A DNA stretch of 64,000 bases from Winogradskyella algicola (GCF_005869935.1 NZ_SZQF01000009.1:62001-126000); one strand, 5' to 3'. Shown: positions 1 to 8,230, numbered from the stretch's first letter. Numbers and translations are program-made. The notes: generated by a model not told the origin, from the sequence alone.

Positions 1-96
1 AAAGCCATAGGAAACGATATTTCTGAAGCGCACATCATTGAAGTTTATCAAAAACTTCAAAGTTGCTTAATAAAAAATAAAATGTTTCAACCTTGA
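1..96 (+). CDS. C-terminal fragment of an unidentified protein
   Basis: The first reading frame is open from the window edge for 31 codons and stops with TGA at 94-96. The tail ends in KMFQP and is too short to assign to a family. Its stop overlaps the TTG start of the next gene (TTGA at 93-96), so the two are probably translationally coupled and belong to one operon. The overlap and the coding character of the frame are seen; a functional link to the amidohydrolase is inferred. Confidence 0.6.
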   Translation, partial: KAIGNDISEAHIIEVYQKLQSCLIKNKMFQP

Positions 97-773
97 AACT
101 TGTCTTAACCTGTGAGCATGGTGGTAATGTTATACCAAAAGCTTACGCAAAACAGTTTACTGATAGAGAGATTTTAAAAACCCATCGTGGGTTTGATCTA
201 GGTGCTTTAGATCTGTTCGAATATTTAGAACCTTTGGCTGAAGCATCATTTTATAATATAAATTCGCGTTTATTGATAGAATTGAATCGATCATTGATTC
301 ATAAACAGTTATTTTCGGAATTTACTACACCTTTATCTAGAGCTGAAAAAAATAATATTATTAAAACCTATTATTTGCCCTACAGAACAGCTGTTGAACA
401 TAAAATAGCTAATCTAATAGCTTCAAATAATAAGGTAGTACACCTGTCTATTCATAGTTTTACACCAAAGTTAAATGGAGACATTCGTAACTGTGATGTA
501 GGTTTATTGTACGACTCACGGAAAAAAGAGGAACAAGAGTTTTGCAGCCACTTTAAAACAGAAATTTTAAACTATAATTCGGATTTAAATGTACGCTTTA
601 ATTATCCGTATTTAGGTAAGGCAGATGGTTTCACTACATTTTTAAGAAAACAATTTCCAAAAAACTATTTGGGTATTGAAATTGAAGTGAACCAAAAGTT
701 TTGCAAAAACAACAAAATGAATATTCAAATAAAGCATAACTTATTTAAAACTATTGACAAGCTGAGTAGGTAG
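93..773 (+). CDS. N-formylglutamate amidohydrolase family protein
   Basis: The 226-residue product matches the N-formylglutamate amidohydrolase (HutG/FGase) family, zinc-type hydrolases that cleave N-formyl or related amides of glutamate. Visible family features are the N-terminal CEHGGN (about residues 7-12), RGFDLGA (32-38), an N-SRLLIELNRS segment, HSFTP near residue 125 and a YPYLGKADG stretch near 172. The start is TTG at 93; no ATG lies upstream in frame, and the conserved CEHGGN would be lost with a later start. It overlaps the preceding gene by 3 nt. No hut genes are nearby, so histidine degradation is not implied; in this phylum such proteins are often found away from hut operons. 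Its true substrate is unknown. Confidence 0.8.
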   Translation: MKLVLTCEHGGNVIPKAYAKQFTDREILKTHRGFDLGALDLFEYLEPLAEASFYNINSRLLIELNRSLIHKQLFSEFTTPLSRAEKNNIIKTYYLPYRTAVEHKIANLIASNNKVVHLSIHSFTPKLNGDIRNCDVGLLYDSRKKEEQEFCSHFKTEILNYNSDLNVRFNYPYLGKADGFTTFLRKQFPKNYLGIEIEVNQKFCKNNKMNIQIKHNLFKTIDKLSR

Positions 774-789
774 CTATAATCTAAAATGA

Positions 790-1371
790 TTAAATCAAAA
801 TCTTAATATTAGCATAACTATTTTCTAAAGCTTTTTGAGCTGTTTTCATGTCTAACCATTCTACCTTAGTGATACCCTCCTTTTCTTGAGGATAAAGCTT
901 ACCATTAAATTTAGTTTTCATTTCAAACCAATAGGTAATCTTAATTTTATGTTTACCGTTGCGCTTAAAAATGTGGTAAGTCGTCGGTAAAGCTTTGGTA
1001 ATTTTAAGCCCTTCTACTCCAGTCTCCTCTTCAACTTCCCTGATAGCGGTTTCTTCAATAGATTCTTTACCTTCTATCTTACCCTTGGGTAAATCCCATT
1101 TATTATTTCTATATATAAACAACACTTCATTGTTTTCATTATATACTTTACCACCACCTGCAACAACATTTGGTAATAGTTTTAGAAAATGTTTTAAAAG
1201 CTTATCTGGATTGTTGTGTATTAAATGTACAGCTTTTAAATCTGTACTATTAAGTATTTTTATAACCTTACCAATATTAACAGATTTAAGAAGGAAGGAT
1301 TTAAAATCTGTTTCCTTTTCAACTTTAGTAGTTAAAATTATAGGCTTATCACCTACATAAATAGTGTACAT
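790..1371 (-). CDS. NUDIX hydrolase
   Basis: The 193-residue protein carries a complete Nudix box at about residues 97-119, G-x5-E-x7-REVEEETG, which binds the divalent metal in enzymes that hydrolyse nucleoside diphosphates linked to another group. About 60 residues precede the Nudix fold and have no recognised domain. The substrate cannot be told from sequence. It is transcribed away from pyrE, with about 120 bp between the two starts, and converges on the amidohydrolase gene with a 16-bp gap. The start at 1371 is the first ATG of the frame and gives MYTIYVGDK. No TAnnTTTG element was found upstream. Confidence 0.85.
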   Translation of the reverse strand: MYTIYVGDKPIILTTKVEKETDFKSFLLKSVNIGKVIKILNSTDLKAVHLIHNNPDKLLKHFLKLLPNVVAGGGKVYNENNEVLFIYRNNKWDLPKGKIEGKESIEETAIREVEEETGVEGLKITKALPTTYHIFKRNGKHKIKITYWFEMKTKFNGKLYPQEKEGITKVEWLDMKTAQKALENSYANIKILI

Positions 1372-1479
1372 AGATTGGGTTAGTTATAACTTATCAATTG
1401 TAAATGTATTATTTTTTATTAAACCACTTTTAAACTTAGAATTAAATTAGTTTAAAATTTAAAAACTTATAAAATTCAT

Positions 1480-1487
1480 TAATTTTG
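1480..1487 (+). promoter_or_regulatory. Promoter -7 element of pyrE, probably leaderless mRNA
   Basis: TAATTTTG matches the Bacteroidota -7 consensus TAnnTTTG, with a weak -33 candidate TTTA at 1458-1461 (spacing 18). Only 5 nt separate the element from the pyrE ATG, so transcription would start at or next to the A of the start codon. The motif is seen; its use is inferred. Confidence 0.55.
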
Positions 1488-1492
1488 CAATT

Positions 1493-2137
1493 ATGATTTT
1501 TAATAAAGAAACCGCAAAAAAAACCGCAGAAGTTTTACTGCAGATTAATGCAATAAAACTACAACCAAAAGAGCCTTTTACTTGGGCTTCTGGCTGGAAA
1601 TCACCAATATACTGCGACAATAGAATTGTACTCTCATATCCATTGATAAGAAATTATATAAGAGAGACATTAGCTAGAGAGATTGAAGAACTATACGGAA
1701 AACCAGATGTAATAGCCGGTGTTGCAACTGGTGCAATTGGTATTGGAGCCTTAGTAGCAGATTATCTTAATCTTCCGTTTGTTTATGTAAGACCAGAGGC
1801 TAAAAAACATGGTCGCCAAAACCAAGTTGAAGGTCATATAGAAAAAGGACAAACTGTAGTAGTAGTAGAAGATTTAATAAGTACAGGAAAAAGTAGCCTT
1901 AACGCTGTTGCTGCCTTAGAAGAGGCTGAAGTTAATATAAAAGGCATGGTTGCTATTTTTTCTTACGGATTTGATGTTGCGAAAAAAAACTTTAGTGATG
2001 CCAATATAGAATTACACACTCTTGGCAACTACGAAAATCTTTTAGAACAAGCCTTAGACACCAACTACATAACCAAAGCAGAACAAGACATTTTAGCACA
2101 ATGGAATGCTAATCCTAGCGAATGGAACGCTAATTGA
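1493..2137 (+). CDS. pyrE: Orotate phosphoribosyltransferase
   Basis: This enzyme joins orotate to PRPP to make orotidine 5'-phosphate, the fifth step of de novo pyrimidine synthesis, in the cytoplasm. The 214-residue length is normal. The PRPP-binding signature VVVVEDLISTGKS lies at about residues 122-134, and the WASGWKSPIYCDNR segment near residue 29 is typical of OPRTases. The start at 1493 lies 5 nt after a TAATTTTG element, which suggests a leaderless message. The C-terminal end repeats the motif NP-SEWNAN after WNAN, a small tandem duplication of about 7 residues. The next gene starts about 97 bp downstream, after a spacer with degenerate 7-8-bp repeats. carA, from the same pathway, lies at 13.2 kb. 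Confidence 0.95.
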   Translation: MIFNKETAKKTAEVLLQINAIKLQPKEPFTWASGWKSPIYCDNRIVLSYPLIRNYIRETLAREIEELYGKPDVIAGVATGAIGIGALVADYLNLPFVYVRPEAKKHGRQNQVEGHIEKGQTVVVVEDLISTGKSSLNAVAALEEAEVNIKGMVAIFSYGFDVAKKNFSDANIELHTLGNYENLLEQALDTNYITKAEQDILAQWNANPSEWNAN

Positions 2138-2141
2138 TATA

Positions 2142-2210
2142 TTATCGTTGAGCCGTTTAGTTGTTGATTCGTTTAAATTCATTAAAATTAAAACGACATC
2201 AATTAAACGC
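2142..2210 (+). repeat. Degenerate 7-8 bp tandem repeat between pyrE and the SRPBCC gene
   Basis: The spacer reads as successive units ATCGTTG, AGCCGTTT, AGTTGTTG, ATTCGTTT, followed by further TTAAA-rich units to about 2210. The units resemble one another without being identical. This is one of several intergenic arrays of similar period in the window. No hairpin with a T-run is present, so it does not look like a terminator. Confidence 0.45.
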
Positions 2211-2234
2211 ATTAACTAATTAACATTATTAAAC

Positions 2235-2630
2235 ATGAATTTAGAATCACCAAAGGTAACCTTAGATAAAACACCAGAAGAAACGTTCAATTTCTTATCA
2301 GACGTTAAAAATTTTGAAAGCTTAATGCCAGAGAACATTAGCAAATTTGAAGTTCTTGACAATGACAAATTTCTTTTTGCTTTAAAAGGTATGCCAGAAA
2401 TAGTACTTAAGAAAAAAGATGAGGTTCCGCACAACAAAATTGTTCTAGGAGCAGCTGGCGGAAAGTTAGATTTCTCACTCATAGGTCATATCACAGAAGT
2501 TGAAACTAATAAAAGTGAGGTGCAGTTAACTTTTAACGGAGAGTTCAACGCTATGATGGCTATGATGATAAAAGGACCAATCAATAAATTTATTGAAACC
2601 CTTGCTACTAAAATGAAAACTGCGATCTAA
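2235..2630 (+). CDS. SRPBCC (START-like) family protein
   Basis: The 131-residue protein has the pattern of a small SRPBCC fold: a beta strand, then PEETFNFLSDVKNFESLMP (about residues 14-32), central strands and a long C-terminal helix. The family binds hydrophobic ligands in a deep pocket, but nothing here identifies the ligand. There is no signal peptide or membrane segment, so it is probably cytoplasmic. It follows pyrE on the same strand at about 97 bp and overlaps the 3' end of birA by 4 nt in convergent orientation. No TAnnTTTG promoter was seen, so it may be co-transcribed with pyrE. The ATG at 2235 gives the expected strand-first N-terminus. Confidence 0.75.
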   Translation: MNLESPKVTLDKTPEETFNFLSDVKNFESLMPENISKFEVLDNDKFLFALKGMPEIVLKKKDEVPHNKIVLGAAGGKLDFSLIGHITEVETNKSEVQLTFNGEFNAMMAMMIKGPINKFIETLATKMKTAI

Positions 2631-3358
2631 TAAAGCAAGGTCACTTGTTTTAAATCAAAAGTTTTTATTACATCATCTTCGGTCCAAACGTTAAGTTTAC
2701 CTGATTCAGTTACACCTTTTATAATTCCAGAAAAGATAGTACCATCTTCATTTTTAAATGTTGAAGGTTTGTCTTTTCGGAATAAAAGCGCTTCATATTG
2801 CTTTTTGATTTCAGCATAATCTTTAGATTCTAATAACTTAAAATAGAATTGGAGTTGCGTTAAAACAGCTGATAAAACTTCATCTTTATTATATACAACA
2901 CCAGTAAGTAAATTCATTGATGAAGCCATAGGTAAATCCTCAAAATTCTTTTGATTTACATTTAACCCAAATCCAATAATAGAACCTTTGAGTTGGTTTT
3001 GCTTTATCACATTTTCTATTAGCGTGCCACAAATCTTTTTATTTGCTGACAAAATGTCGTTAGGCCATTTTATTGAGAGTTGGGGTATTTTTAATTGTCT
3101 GAGTGTCTTACAAATTGCTAAAGCCACAACCATGCTAATGTAAAATTGCTTCTCTACATTAAGTGCGCTAACCTCTTTAAATACACTAGCCGTGAGGTTT
3201 TTACCCTCTTCTGTTTGCCATACTGTACCCATCTGTCCTCTTCCTTTTGTCTGATGGTTAGCCAAAACAACAGTAAAATCTTTAGGTAAATTAATTGCAG
3301 CCATAGCCTTTAGGTAACTGTTTGTTGAGTCAATGGCATCAAGTTTGATAATGTACAT
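2627..3358 (-). CDS. birA: Biotin--[acetyl-CoA-carboxylase] ligase
   Basis: This enzyme activates biotin with ATP and attaches it to the biotin carboxyl carrier protein of acetyl-CoA carboxylase. The 243-residue product has the catalytic GRGQMGTVW motif near residue 40 (GRGRRG-type biotin loop) and KWPNDI near residue 95, both diagnostic. It lacks the N-terminal helix-turn-helix of the E. coli BirA repressor, so it is a monofunctional ligase without DNA binding. It converges on the SRPBCC gene with a 4-nt overlap of stop codons and diverges from rsfS with 96 bp between starts. Confidence 0.93.
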   Translation of the reverse strand: MYIIKLDAIDSTNSYLKAMAAINLPKDFTVVLANHQTKGRGQMGTVWQTEEGKNLTASVFKEVSALNVEKQFYISMVVALAICKTLRQLKIPQLSIKWPNDILSANKKICGTLIENVIKQNQLKGSIIGFGLNVNQKNFEDLPMASSMNLLTGVVYNKDEVLSAVLTQLQFYFKLLESKDYAEIKKQYEALLFRKDKPSTFKNEDGTIFSGIIKGVTESGKLNVWTEDDVIKTFDLKQVTLLY

Positions 3359-3426
3359 AGCAAATAACGGTCTATTTTTTATGGTTTTCTTATGACATTT
3401 AGGGTCTACAAGAACTAAAAAAATAA

Positions 3427-3434
3427 TAACTTTG
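3427..3434 (+). promoter_or_regulatory. Promoter -7 element for rsfS-ftsH
   Basis: TAACTTTG, followed by C, fits TAnnTTTG. The rsfS ATG is 20 nt further on, leaving a short leader of about 14 nt. No clear TTTG -33 box was found at the usual spacing, so strength is uncertain. Confidence 0.5.
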
Positions 3435-3454
3435 CATAAATTTAATTCAATTTA

Positions 3455-3826
3455 ATGACGAAAGAAAAAACTAGTGCAGACCAACTCATTACAACAATCA
3501 TTGCTGGAATAGAAGAGGTTAAAGGAAAAGAAATTACAATTTTAGATTTAAGAGATATTGAAAATACGGTTTGCGATTATTTCATAGTTTGTGAGGGTAC
3601 TTCTAATACACAGGTTAACGCAATCGTCAATTCCATACAAAAGTTAGTTAGTAAAACCACTAAAGACAAGCCTTGGCATATAGAAGGTACTGACAATGCC
3701 GAGTGGGTTCTAATGGATTATGTAAATGTAGTTGTACATGTTTTTCAAAAACATATCAGAGAATATTACGACATAGAAAGTCTTTGGGGAGACGCTAAAA
3801 TGACACAAATAGAAACAAGTTACTAA
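3455..3826 (+). CDS. rsfS: Ribosome silencing factor RsfS
   Basis: RsfS binds ribosomal protein L14 and blocks joining of the subunits when nutrients are short. The 123-residue length and the segments DIENTVCDYFIVCEGTS (about residues 31-47), PWHIEG (69-74) and the C-terminal YYDIESLWGDA are typical of the family (formerly DUF143/YbeB). It starts 20 nt after a TAACTTTG promoter element. ftsH follows 18 bp downstream on the same strand with no terminator between, so the two form an operon. The usual neighbour nadD is not present. Confidence 0.93.
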   Translation: MTKEKTSADQLITTIIAGIEEVKGKEITILDLRDIENTVCDYFIVCEGTSNTQVNAIVNSIQKLVSKTTKDKPWHIEGTDNAEWVLMDYVNVVVHVFQKHIREYYDIESLWGDAKMTQIETSY

Positions 3827-3844
3827 AAAGAGAAAAGGCTAATA

Positions 3845-5788
3845 ATGGCAAAAGACAATAAAAATTCAAATAAAAAACCTAAAGTAAATCCGTATTGGAT
3901 TTACGGAGTAATCATTGCTATATTCTTATCAATTCAATTATTTTCCGGTGGGTTTGGAGGATCTACTGGCAAGCAGATTAATCCATCACAATTTATAGAT
4001 TATCTAGATAGAGGTGATGTTGCCAAGGTAGAAATAGTAAACAAACGTGAAGCTAGAGTTTATTTAACTAAAGAAGCCCAGCAACAAGAAGTTCATAAAA
4101 ACTCTAAGCCTCAAACTATTTTACCATCGGTAACCCCAATTCCTAATTATAAGTTTGAATTTGGTGATCTTCAAAATTTTGAAAAAGATATAAGAAAAAG
4201 CATAGAAGATAATAGCCTTGAAACTGTTGTAGAGTATGAAACTGAACAAAACGTTTGGGGAGATTTCTTACTTACACTTTTACCATTCATCCTTATCATT
4301 GGTGTTTGGATTTTTATAATGAGACGTATGTCATCTGGTGGTGGTGGCGGAGCTGGTGGGCAGATTTTCAACATAGGAAAATCTAAAGCCAAGCTTTTTG
4401 ATGAGAAATCTGACACAAAAACTTCATTTAAAGATGTAGCAGGTTTAGAAGGTGCTAAAGAAGAGGTTCAAGAAATAGTGGATTTCTTAAAGTTTCCTGA
4501 AAAATATACTTCTCTTGGTGGTAAGATTCCTAAAGGTGCATTGCTTGTAGGACCTCCAGGTACGGGTAAAACCTTATTAGCAAAAGCTGTTGCAGGTGAA
4601 GCTAAAGTACCTTTCTTTTCATTATCTGGTTCTGATTTCGTGGAGATGTTTGTTGGTGTTGGTGCTTCTCGTGTAAGAGATTTGTTTAAACAAGCTAAGG
4701 AAAAATCACCATCAATTATTTTTATTGATGAGATCGATGCCATTGGTAGAGCAAGAGGAAAAAACAATTTCTCTGGTTCTAATGACGAAAGAGAAAACAC
4801 GTTGAACCAGTTATTAACTGAAATGGACGGTTTTGGTACTAATACAAACGTTATTGTACTCGCGGCAACCAACAGAGCAGATGTCTTAGATAGCGCATTA
4901 ATGCGTGCTGGTCGTTTTGACAGACAGATTTACGTAGATCTTCCTGATGTTAGAGAGCGAAAAGAAATTTTTGAAGTACACCTTCGTCCGCTTAAAAAAG
5001 AAGAAACTCTAGACGTAGATTTCTTAGCAAAGCAAACTCCTGGTTTCTCTGGAGCAGATATAGCAAATGTTTGTAATGAGGCGGCTTTAATTGCAGCCAG
5101 AAAAGGAAAAAAAGCAGTTAATAAACAAGATTTCTTAGATGCTGTAGATAGAATTATTGGTGGTTTAGAAAAGAAAAACAAAATTATAACACCAGAAGAA
5201 AAACGAGCAGTTGCTTTCCACGAAGCTGGTCATGCCACTGTAAGTTGGATGCTAGAACACGCTGCACCATTGGTAAAGGTTACCATTGTTCCTAGAGGTC
5301 GTTCTCTTGGTGCTGCTTGGTATTTACCAGAAGAACGCCTTATCGTAAGACCTGAGCAAATGCTAGATGAAATGTGTGCCGCTTTAGGTGGTAGAGCTGC
5401 TGAGCAAGTAATTTTTGGTAAAATATCAACTGGAGCATTAAGTGATTTAGAAAAAGTAACCAAGCAAGCAAGAGCCATGGTTACAATTTATGGCTTAAGC
5501 AATAAGGTTGGAAACCTAACCTACTATGATTCTTCAGGACAATCTGAATATGGGTTTACAAAACCATATAGTGAAGAAACTGCTGTTTTAATCGACAAAG
5601 AAATTTCTAGCATTATAGAAACACAATACAAGAGAGCAGTAAAACTTTTAGAAGAAAACAAAGACAAACTTACTGAACTTGCTGAAGTGCTATTAGATAA
5701 AGAAGTGATTTTCAAGGATAACTTAGAAAAAATCTTCGGAAAACGTGCTTTTGATAAAGAAGAAATAGTTGTAGACGAAGAAGAATAA
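3845..5788 (+). CDS. ftsH: ATP-dependent zinc metalloprotease FtsH
   Basis: FtsH is a hexameric inner-membrane protease that unfolds and degrades membrane and short-lived cytoplasmic proteins. The 647-residue sequence shows a first membrane helix at about residues 17-34, a periplasmic domain, a second helix near 139-158, a Gly-rich linker, the AAA domain with Walker A GPPGTGKT (about 236-243) and Walker B IIFIDEIDAIG, the second region of homology, and the zinc-binding HEAGH near 459. Length is normal. The C-terminus is acidic (EEIVVDEEE). It is the second gene of the rsfS operon and is followed by a strong terminator. Control of phospholipid or LPS enzymes by FtsH is known in other bacteria; the phospholipid genes just downstream have their own promoter. 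Confidence 0.97.
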   Translation: MAKDNKNSNKKPKVNPYWIYGVIIAIFLSIQLFSGGFGGSTGKQINPSQFIDYLDRGDVAKVEIVNKREARVYLTKEAQQQEVHKNSKPQTILPSVTPIPNYKFEFGDLQNFEKDIRKSIEDNSLETVVEYETEQNVWGDFLLTLLPFILIIGVWIFIMRRMSSGGGGGAGGQIFNIGKSKAKLFDEKSDTKTSFKDVAGLEGAKEEVQEIVDFLKFPEKYTSLGGKIPKGALLVGPPGTGKTLLAKAVAGEAKVPFFSLSGSDFVEMFVGVGASRVRDLFKQAKEKSPSIIFIDEIDAIGRARGKNNFSGSNDERENTLNQLLTEMDGFGTNTNVIVLAATNRADVLDSALMRAGRFDRQIYVDLPDVRERKEIFEVHLRPLKKEETLDVDFLAKQTPGFSGADIANVCNEAALIAARKGKKAVNKQDFLDAVDRIIGGLEKKNKIITPEEKRAVAFHEAGHATVSWMLEHAAPLVKVTIVPRGRSLGAAWYLPEERLIVRPEQMLDEMCAALGGRAAEQVIFGKISTGALSDLEKVTKQARAMVTIYGLSNKVGNLTYYDSSGQSEYGFTKPYSEETAVLIDKEISSIIETQYKRAVKLLEENKDKLTELAEVLLDKEVIFKDNLEKIFGKRAFDKEEIVVDEEE

Positions 5789-5803
5789 ACTACACTGCAA
5801 TCA

Positions 5804-5848
5804 TATAAAAAACTTAAATTGACATCTAGTTAGTTTAAGTTTTTTTAT
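5804..5848 (+). terminator. Terminator after ftsH
   Basis: An inverted repeat pairs TATAAAAAACTTAAA (5804-5818) with TTTAAGTTTTTTTATA (5833-5848), with a 14-nt loop and a run of Ts in the right arm. It lies 16 nt after the ftsH stop. The A/T symmetry means it could act in both directions. Confidence 0.75.
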
Positions 5849-5853
5849 ATTTG
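5846..5853 (+). promoter_or_regulatory. Promoter -7 element of the LUD-cdsA-psd-ACBP operon
   Basis: TATATTTG fits TAnnTTTG and begins in the last bases of the ftsH terminator stem. The following gene starts at 5891, about 33 nt past the expected start of transcription. No good -33 box was found. Confidence 0.5.
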
Positions 5854-5890
5854 AGAAATGCACTAACCTAGGATTAATAGTAGCAGTTGA

Positions 5891-6499
5891 ATGAGCTTAT
5901 TTCGTAAACTCTTCGGAAAAAAATCAAATCAGTCCGAAGAACAAATACCAAATCAAGAGCGTGGCAAATATATGCCTGAAATTAAGTTGCCTGCCGATGA
6001 ACGTTTTACAATAAACTTCAAGGCAAACGGAGGTAAGTTCTTGTATTGTGAAAATATGGATGAGGTTAAAGAAAGTTTCAATGCTATTCTTCATGAGAAC
6101 CAATGGCACAATGATAAAGTATTTGTTATTGACGAACGTTTATTAGATCTATTCAAGGATTTTAAACTTAACAGTACCAATAAAATTTCTGAGAGTAAAT
6201 ACTTTTTATCAACTTGTGAATATTTAATTTCTGATGATGGTTCTTTACTAATATCATCTAATCAAATAGCAGAGAAAAAATTAAAAGAGTTACCAGAGCA
6301 TTTTATTATTTATGCTACTACAAGTCAATTTGCAGAAAATATTGGTGAGGGGCTAAAAGGTATTAAGGCAAAAAGCAAATCTAAAATCCCAACCAACATT
6401 ACTACTATAAAGCATTTTAAAACTGCAGACGACAAAGATTTTCTCACCTATGGAAGTAGTGCAAAAAATCTATACCTACTTCTTTTAGAAGATTTGTAA
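5891..6499 (+). CDS. LUD domain protein (LutC/YkgG-like)
   Basis: The 202-residue product resembles the LUD (lactate utilisation, LutC/YkgG) fold: a basic N-terminal leader, then a core with ENMDEVKESFNAIL (about residues 55-68), SDDGSLLISS (116-125, the strand equivalent to the family's ETGTI region) and a C-terminal LTYGSSAKNLYLLLLEDL. The iron-sulfur partner LutB and LutA are absent. In this phylum a LUD protein commonly sits between ftsH and cdsA, so its role is probably not lactate oxidation; it remains unknown. Its TAA stop shares one base with the cdsA ATG (TAATG at 6497-6501), which implies translational coupling. Confidence 0.75.
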   Translation: MSLFRKLFGKKSNQSEEQIPNQERGKYMPEIKLPADERFTINFKANGGKFLYCENMDEVKESFNAILHENQWHNDKVFVIDERLLDLFKDFKLNSTNKISESKYFLSTCEYLISDDGSLLISSNQIAEKKLKELPEHFIIYATTSQFAENIGEGLKGIKAKSKSKIPTNITTIKHFKTADDKDFLTYGSSAKNLYLLLLEDL

Positions 6500-7320
6500 T
6501 GAAAGAATTCTATATACGAGCCATATCTGGCATTATCTATGTTTTATTACTTATTGGATCTTTGTATATGCAAAATACGCTAACTGCGTTGCTAGCCTTA
6601 TTTGGGATGCTAAGCTTGGTAGAGTTTAGTAAACTCATTAAGCTAAAATCAATTGCTCAGTACATCGTATTTATTCTATTATTTGGAGGTTTTTGGTATT
6701 TGTGTCTATTAAATAAAAATGTAAATGGTAGTGATGAGGCTATTCAAATTCTATTAGTCACTACTATTTTTGTCAATCTCATCCTCATAAAAGATTTGTT
6801 TACAACAAAGCGTATTCCAATATTCAGTTCAAAAAGTTTTATTGTAACTACTTTCTATTTAACAAGTGGTTTTGTTTTTATGCTTCTAATTGCTAATTAT
6901 AAAAATGTTTTTACACCCTTATTACTATTAGGGAGTTTTATACTCATTTGGGTTAATGATAGTGCAGCTTATTTAGTTGGCAAGAACTTCGGTAAACAAA
7001 AATTGTTTCCTAGTATATCACCTAAAAAAACAGTCGAAGGATTTCTTGGCGGGTTGTTTTTTGCTTGTATTTCTAGTTATTTCATTGCAAAGTATACTGA
7101 GACTTTAGGTTTTACAAGCTGGTTAATTATGGGTATCATTGTAAGTGTATTTGGTACTTTGGGTGATTTAATAGAGTCGAAATTTAAACGTCAAGCTGGT
7201 GTAAAAGATAGCGGAGTTATAATGCCTGGTCATGGAGGTCTTTTAGACCGACTAGATAGTATTATCTTTGCATCACCATTTATTTATTTATTTTTAAGAA
7301 TACTAAGCTATGTTTCATAA
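6499..7320 (+). CDS. cdsA: Phosphatidate cytidylyltransferase
   Basis: CdsA makes CDP-diacylglycerol from phosphatidate and CTP in the inner membrane, the branch point for phosphatidylethanolamine and acidic phospholipids. The 273-residue protein is mostly hydrophobic helices and ends with the CDP-diglyceride synthase signature ESKFKRQAGVKDSG followed by MPGHGGLLDRLDS (about residues 227-254), which carries the metal-binding acidic residues. The start overlaps the previous stop by one base. It overlaps psd by 11 nt, so the operon is tightly coupled. A phosphatidylserine synthase gene is not in the window. Confidence 0.96.
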   Translation: MKEFYIRAISGIIYVLLLIGSLYMQNTLTALLALFGMLSLVEFSKLIKLKSIAQYIVFILLFGGFWYLCLLNKNVNGSDEAIQILLVTTIFVNLILIKDLFTTKRIPIFSSKSFIVTTFYLTSGFVFMLLIANYKNVFTPLLLLGSFILIWVNDSAAYLVGKNFGKQKLFPSISPKKTVEGFLGGLFFACISSYFIAKYTETLGFTSWLIMGIIVSVFGTLGDLIESKFKRQAGVKDSGVIMPGHGGLLDRLDSIIFASPFIYLFLRILSYVS

Positions 7321-7963
7321 AGAAGGTCATAAAATTATATTTATCACATTAGTCCTTGTAGTAGGCTCGTTTTTTACAATAGATGAGTTTATAACCAACG
7401 AATGGCTTAGAAAAGGTTTGATGATAGCCATACTTATCTTCTTTATCCTTATTCTTCAATTTTTTAGAAATCCAAAACGCCACACTCATGCCAATGAAAA
7501 GCATGCTTTATCACCAGTAGATGGAAAAGTTGTGGTAATTGAAGAAGTGATGGAAAATGAGGTTTTTAAGGATAAACGCATTCAGGTGTCTGTGTTTATG
7601 TCGCCTATTAACGTACATGTTACAAGATATCCTATCAGTGGTAATGTAAGTTTTAGCAAATATCATCCCGGAAAATACTTAGTGGCTTGGCATCCAAAAG
7701 CAAGCGAAGAAAACGAACGTACTACAGTAGTAGTTGAGAATGAAAGTTTTGGCAAAGTGCTTTATCGCCAAATTGCAGGAGCGCTTGCCAAGCGTATTGT
7801 AAACTACGCTACTATAAATTCTAAGGCTATACAAGGTGAAGACTCTGGTTTTATAAAATTTGGCTCTAGAGTAGATTTATTTTTACCTTTAGATGCCGAG
7901 ATTAAAGTAAAACTCAATCAGAAAGTAAGAGGCGGTGAAAGTATTATTGCAGAAATGAACTAA
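7310..7963 (+). CDS. psd: Phosphatidylserine decarboxylase proenzyme
   Basis: This pyruvoyl enzyme converts phosphatidylserine to phosphatidylethanolamine at the inner membrane. The 217-residue size fits the short (Psd-B, Sinorhizobium-like) class. Two hydrophobic segments (about residues 9-22 and 34-50) anchor the N-terminus. The core contains ALSPVDGKVVVIEEV, VFMSPINVHVTRYP, and IKFGSRVDLFLP near the C-terminus, in which Gly-Ser is the self-cleavage site that generates the pyruvoyl group. It overlaps cdsA by 11 nt and abuts the ACBP gene (stop 7961-7963, ATG 7964). Confidence 0.95.
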   Translation: MFHKEGHKIIFITLVLVVGSFFTIDEFITNEWLRKGLMIAILIFFILILQFFRNPKRHTHANEKHALSPVDGKVVVIEEVMENEVFKDKRIQVSVFMSPINVHVTRYPISGNVSFSKYHPGKYLVAWHPKASEENERTTVVVENESFGKVLYRQIAGALAKRIVNYATINSKAIQGEDSGFIKFGSRVDLFLPLDAEIKVKLNQKVRGGESIIAEMN

Positions 7964-8230
7964 ATGACTTCAGAAGAACTACATAAAGAGTTTGAAAATG
8001 CTGTAGATCGTATTAATGCTCATACAGATCCGTTTCCTGCAGACTTTTTGCTTCGTCTTTATGCCTATTACAAAAAAGCAACCAATGACTACGGACGGCC
8101 AAGTAGCCGCAAGCCTATAATTAATGCTTTTAAGACCAATGCACTTTTTCAGGTACAAGACATAAGTCCGGACGAAGCTAAGAGAGAATATATAAACCTA
8201 GTGAATGATTACTTTTTGTACAGAAAATAG
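7964..8230 (+). CDS. Acyl-CoA-binding protein
   Basis: The 88-residue protein is a single ACBP domain. The N-terminal helix with FENAVDRINAH, the LRLYAYYKKATNDYG helix (about residues 28-42) and the C-terminal AKREYINLVNDYF helix carry the tyrosines and lysines that hold the CoA headgroup in eukaryotic ACBPs. It binds long-chain acyl-CoA in the cytoplasm. The start directly follows the psd stop, so it is co-transcribed with cdsA and psd. This suggests it delivers or buffers acyl chains for phospholipid synthesis; that role is inferred. ACBPs are uncommon in bacteria outside a few groups. Confidence 0.9.
   Translation: MTSEELHKEFENAVDRINAHTDPFPADFLLRLYAYYKKATNDYGRPSSRKPIINAFKTNALFQVQDISPDEAKREYINLVNDYFLYRK

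Noticed and set aside
995..1360. A 121-codon plus-strand ORF opposite the NUDIX gene
   Set aside because: The NUDIX frame has an intact catalytic motif; the opposite frame is low-complexity Ser/Pro-rich shadow sequence.
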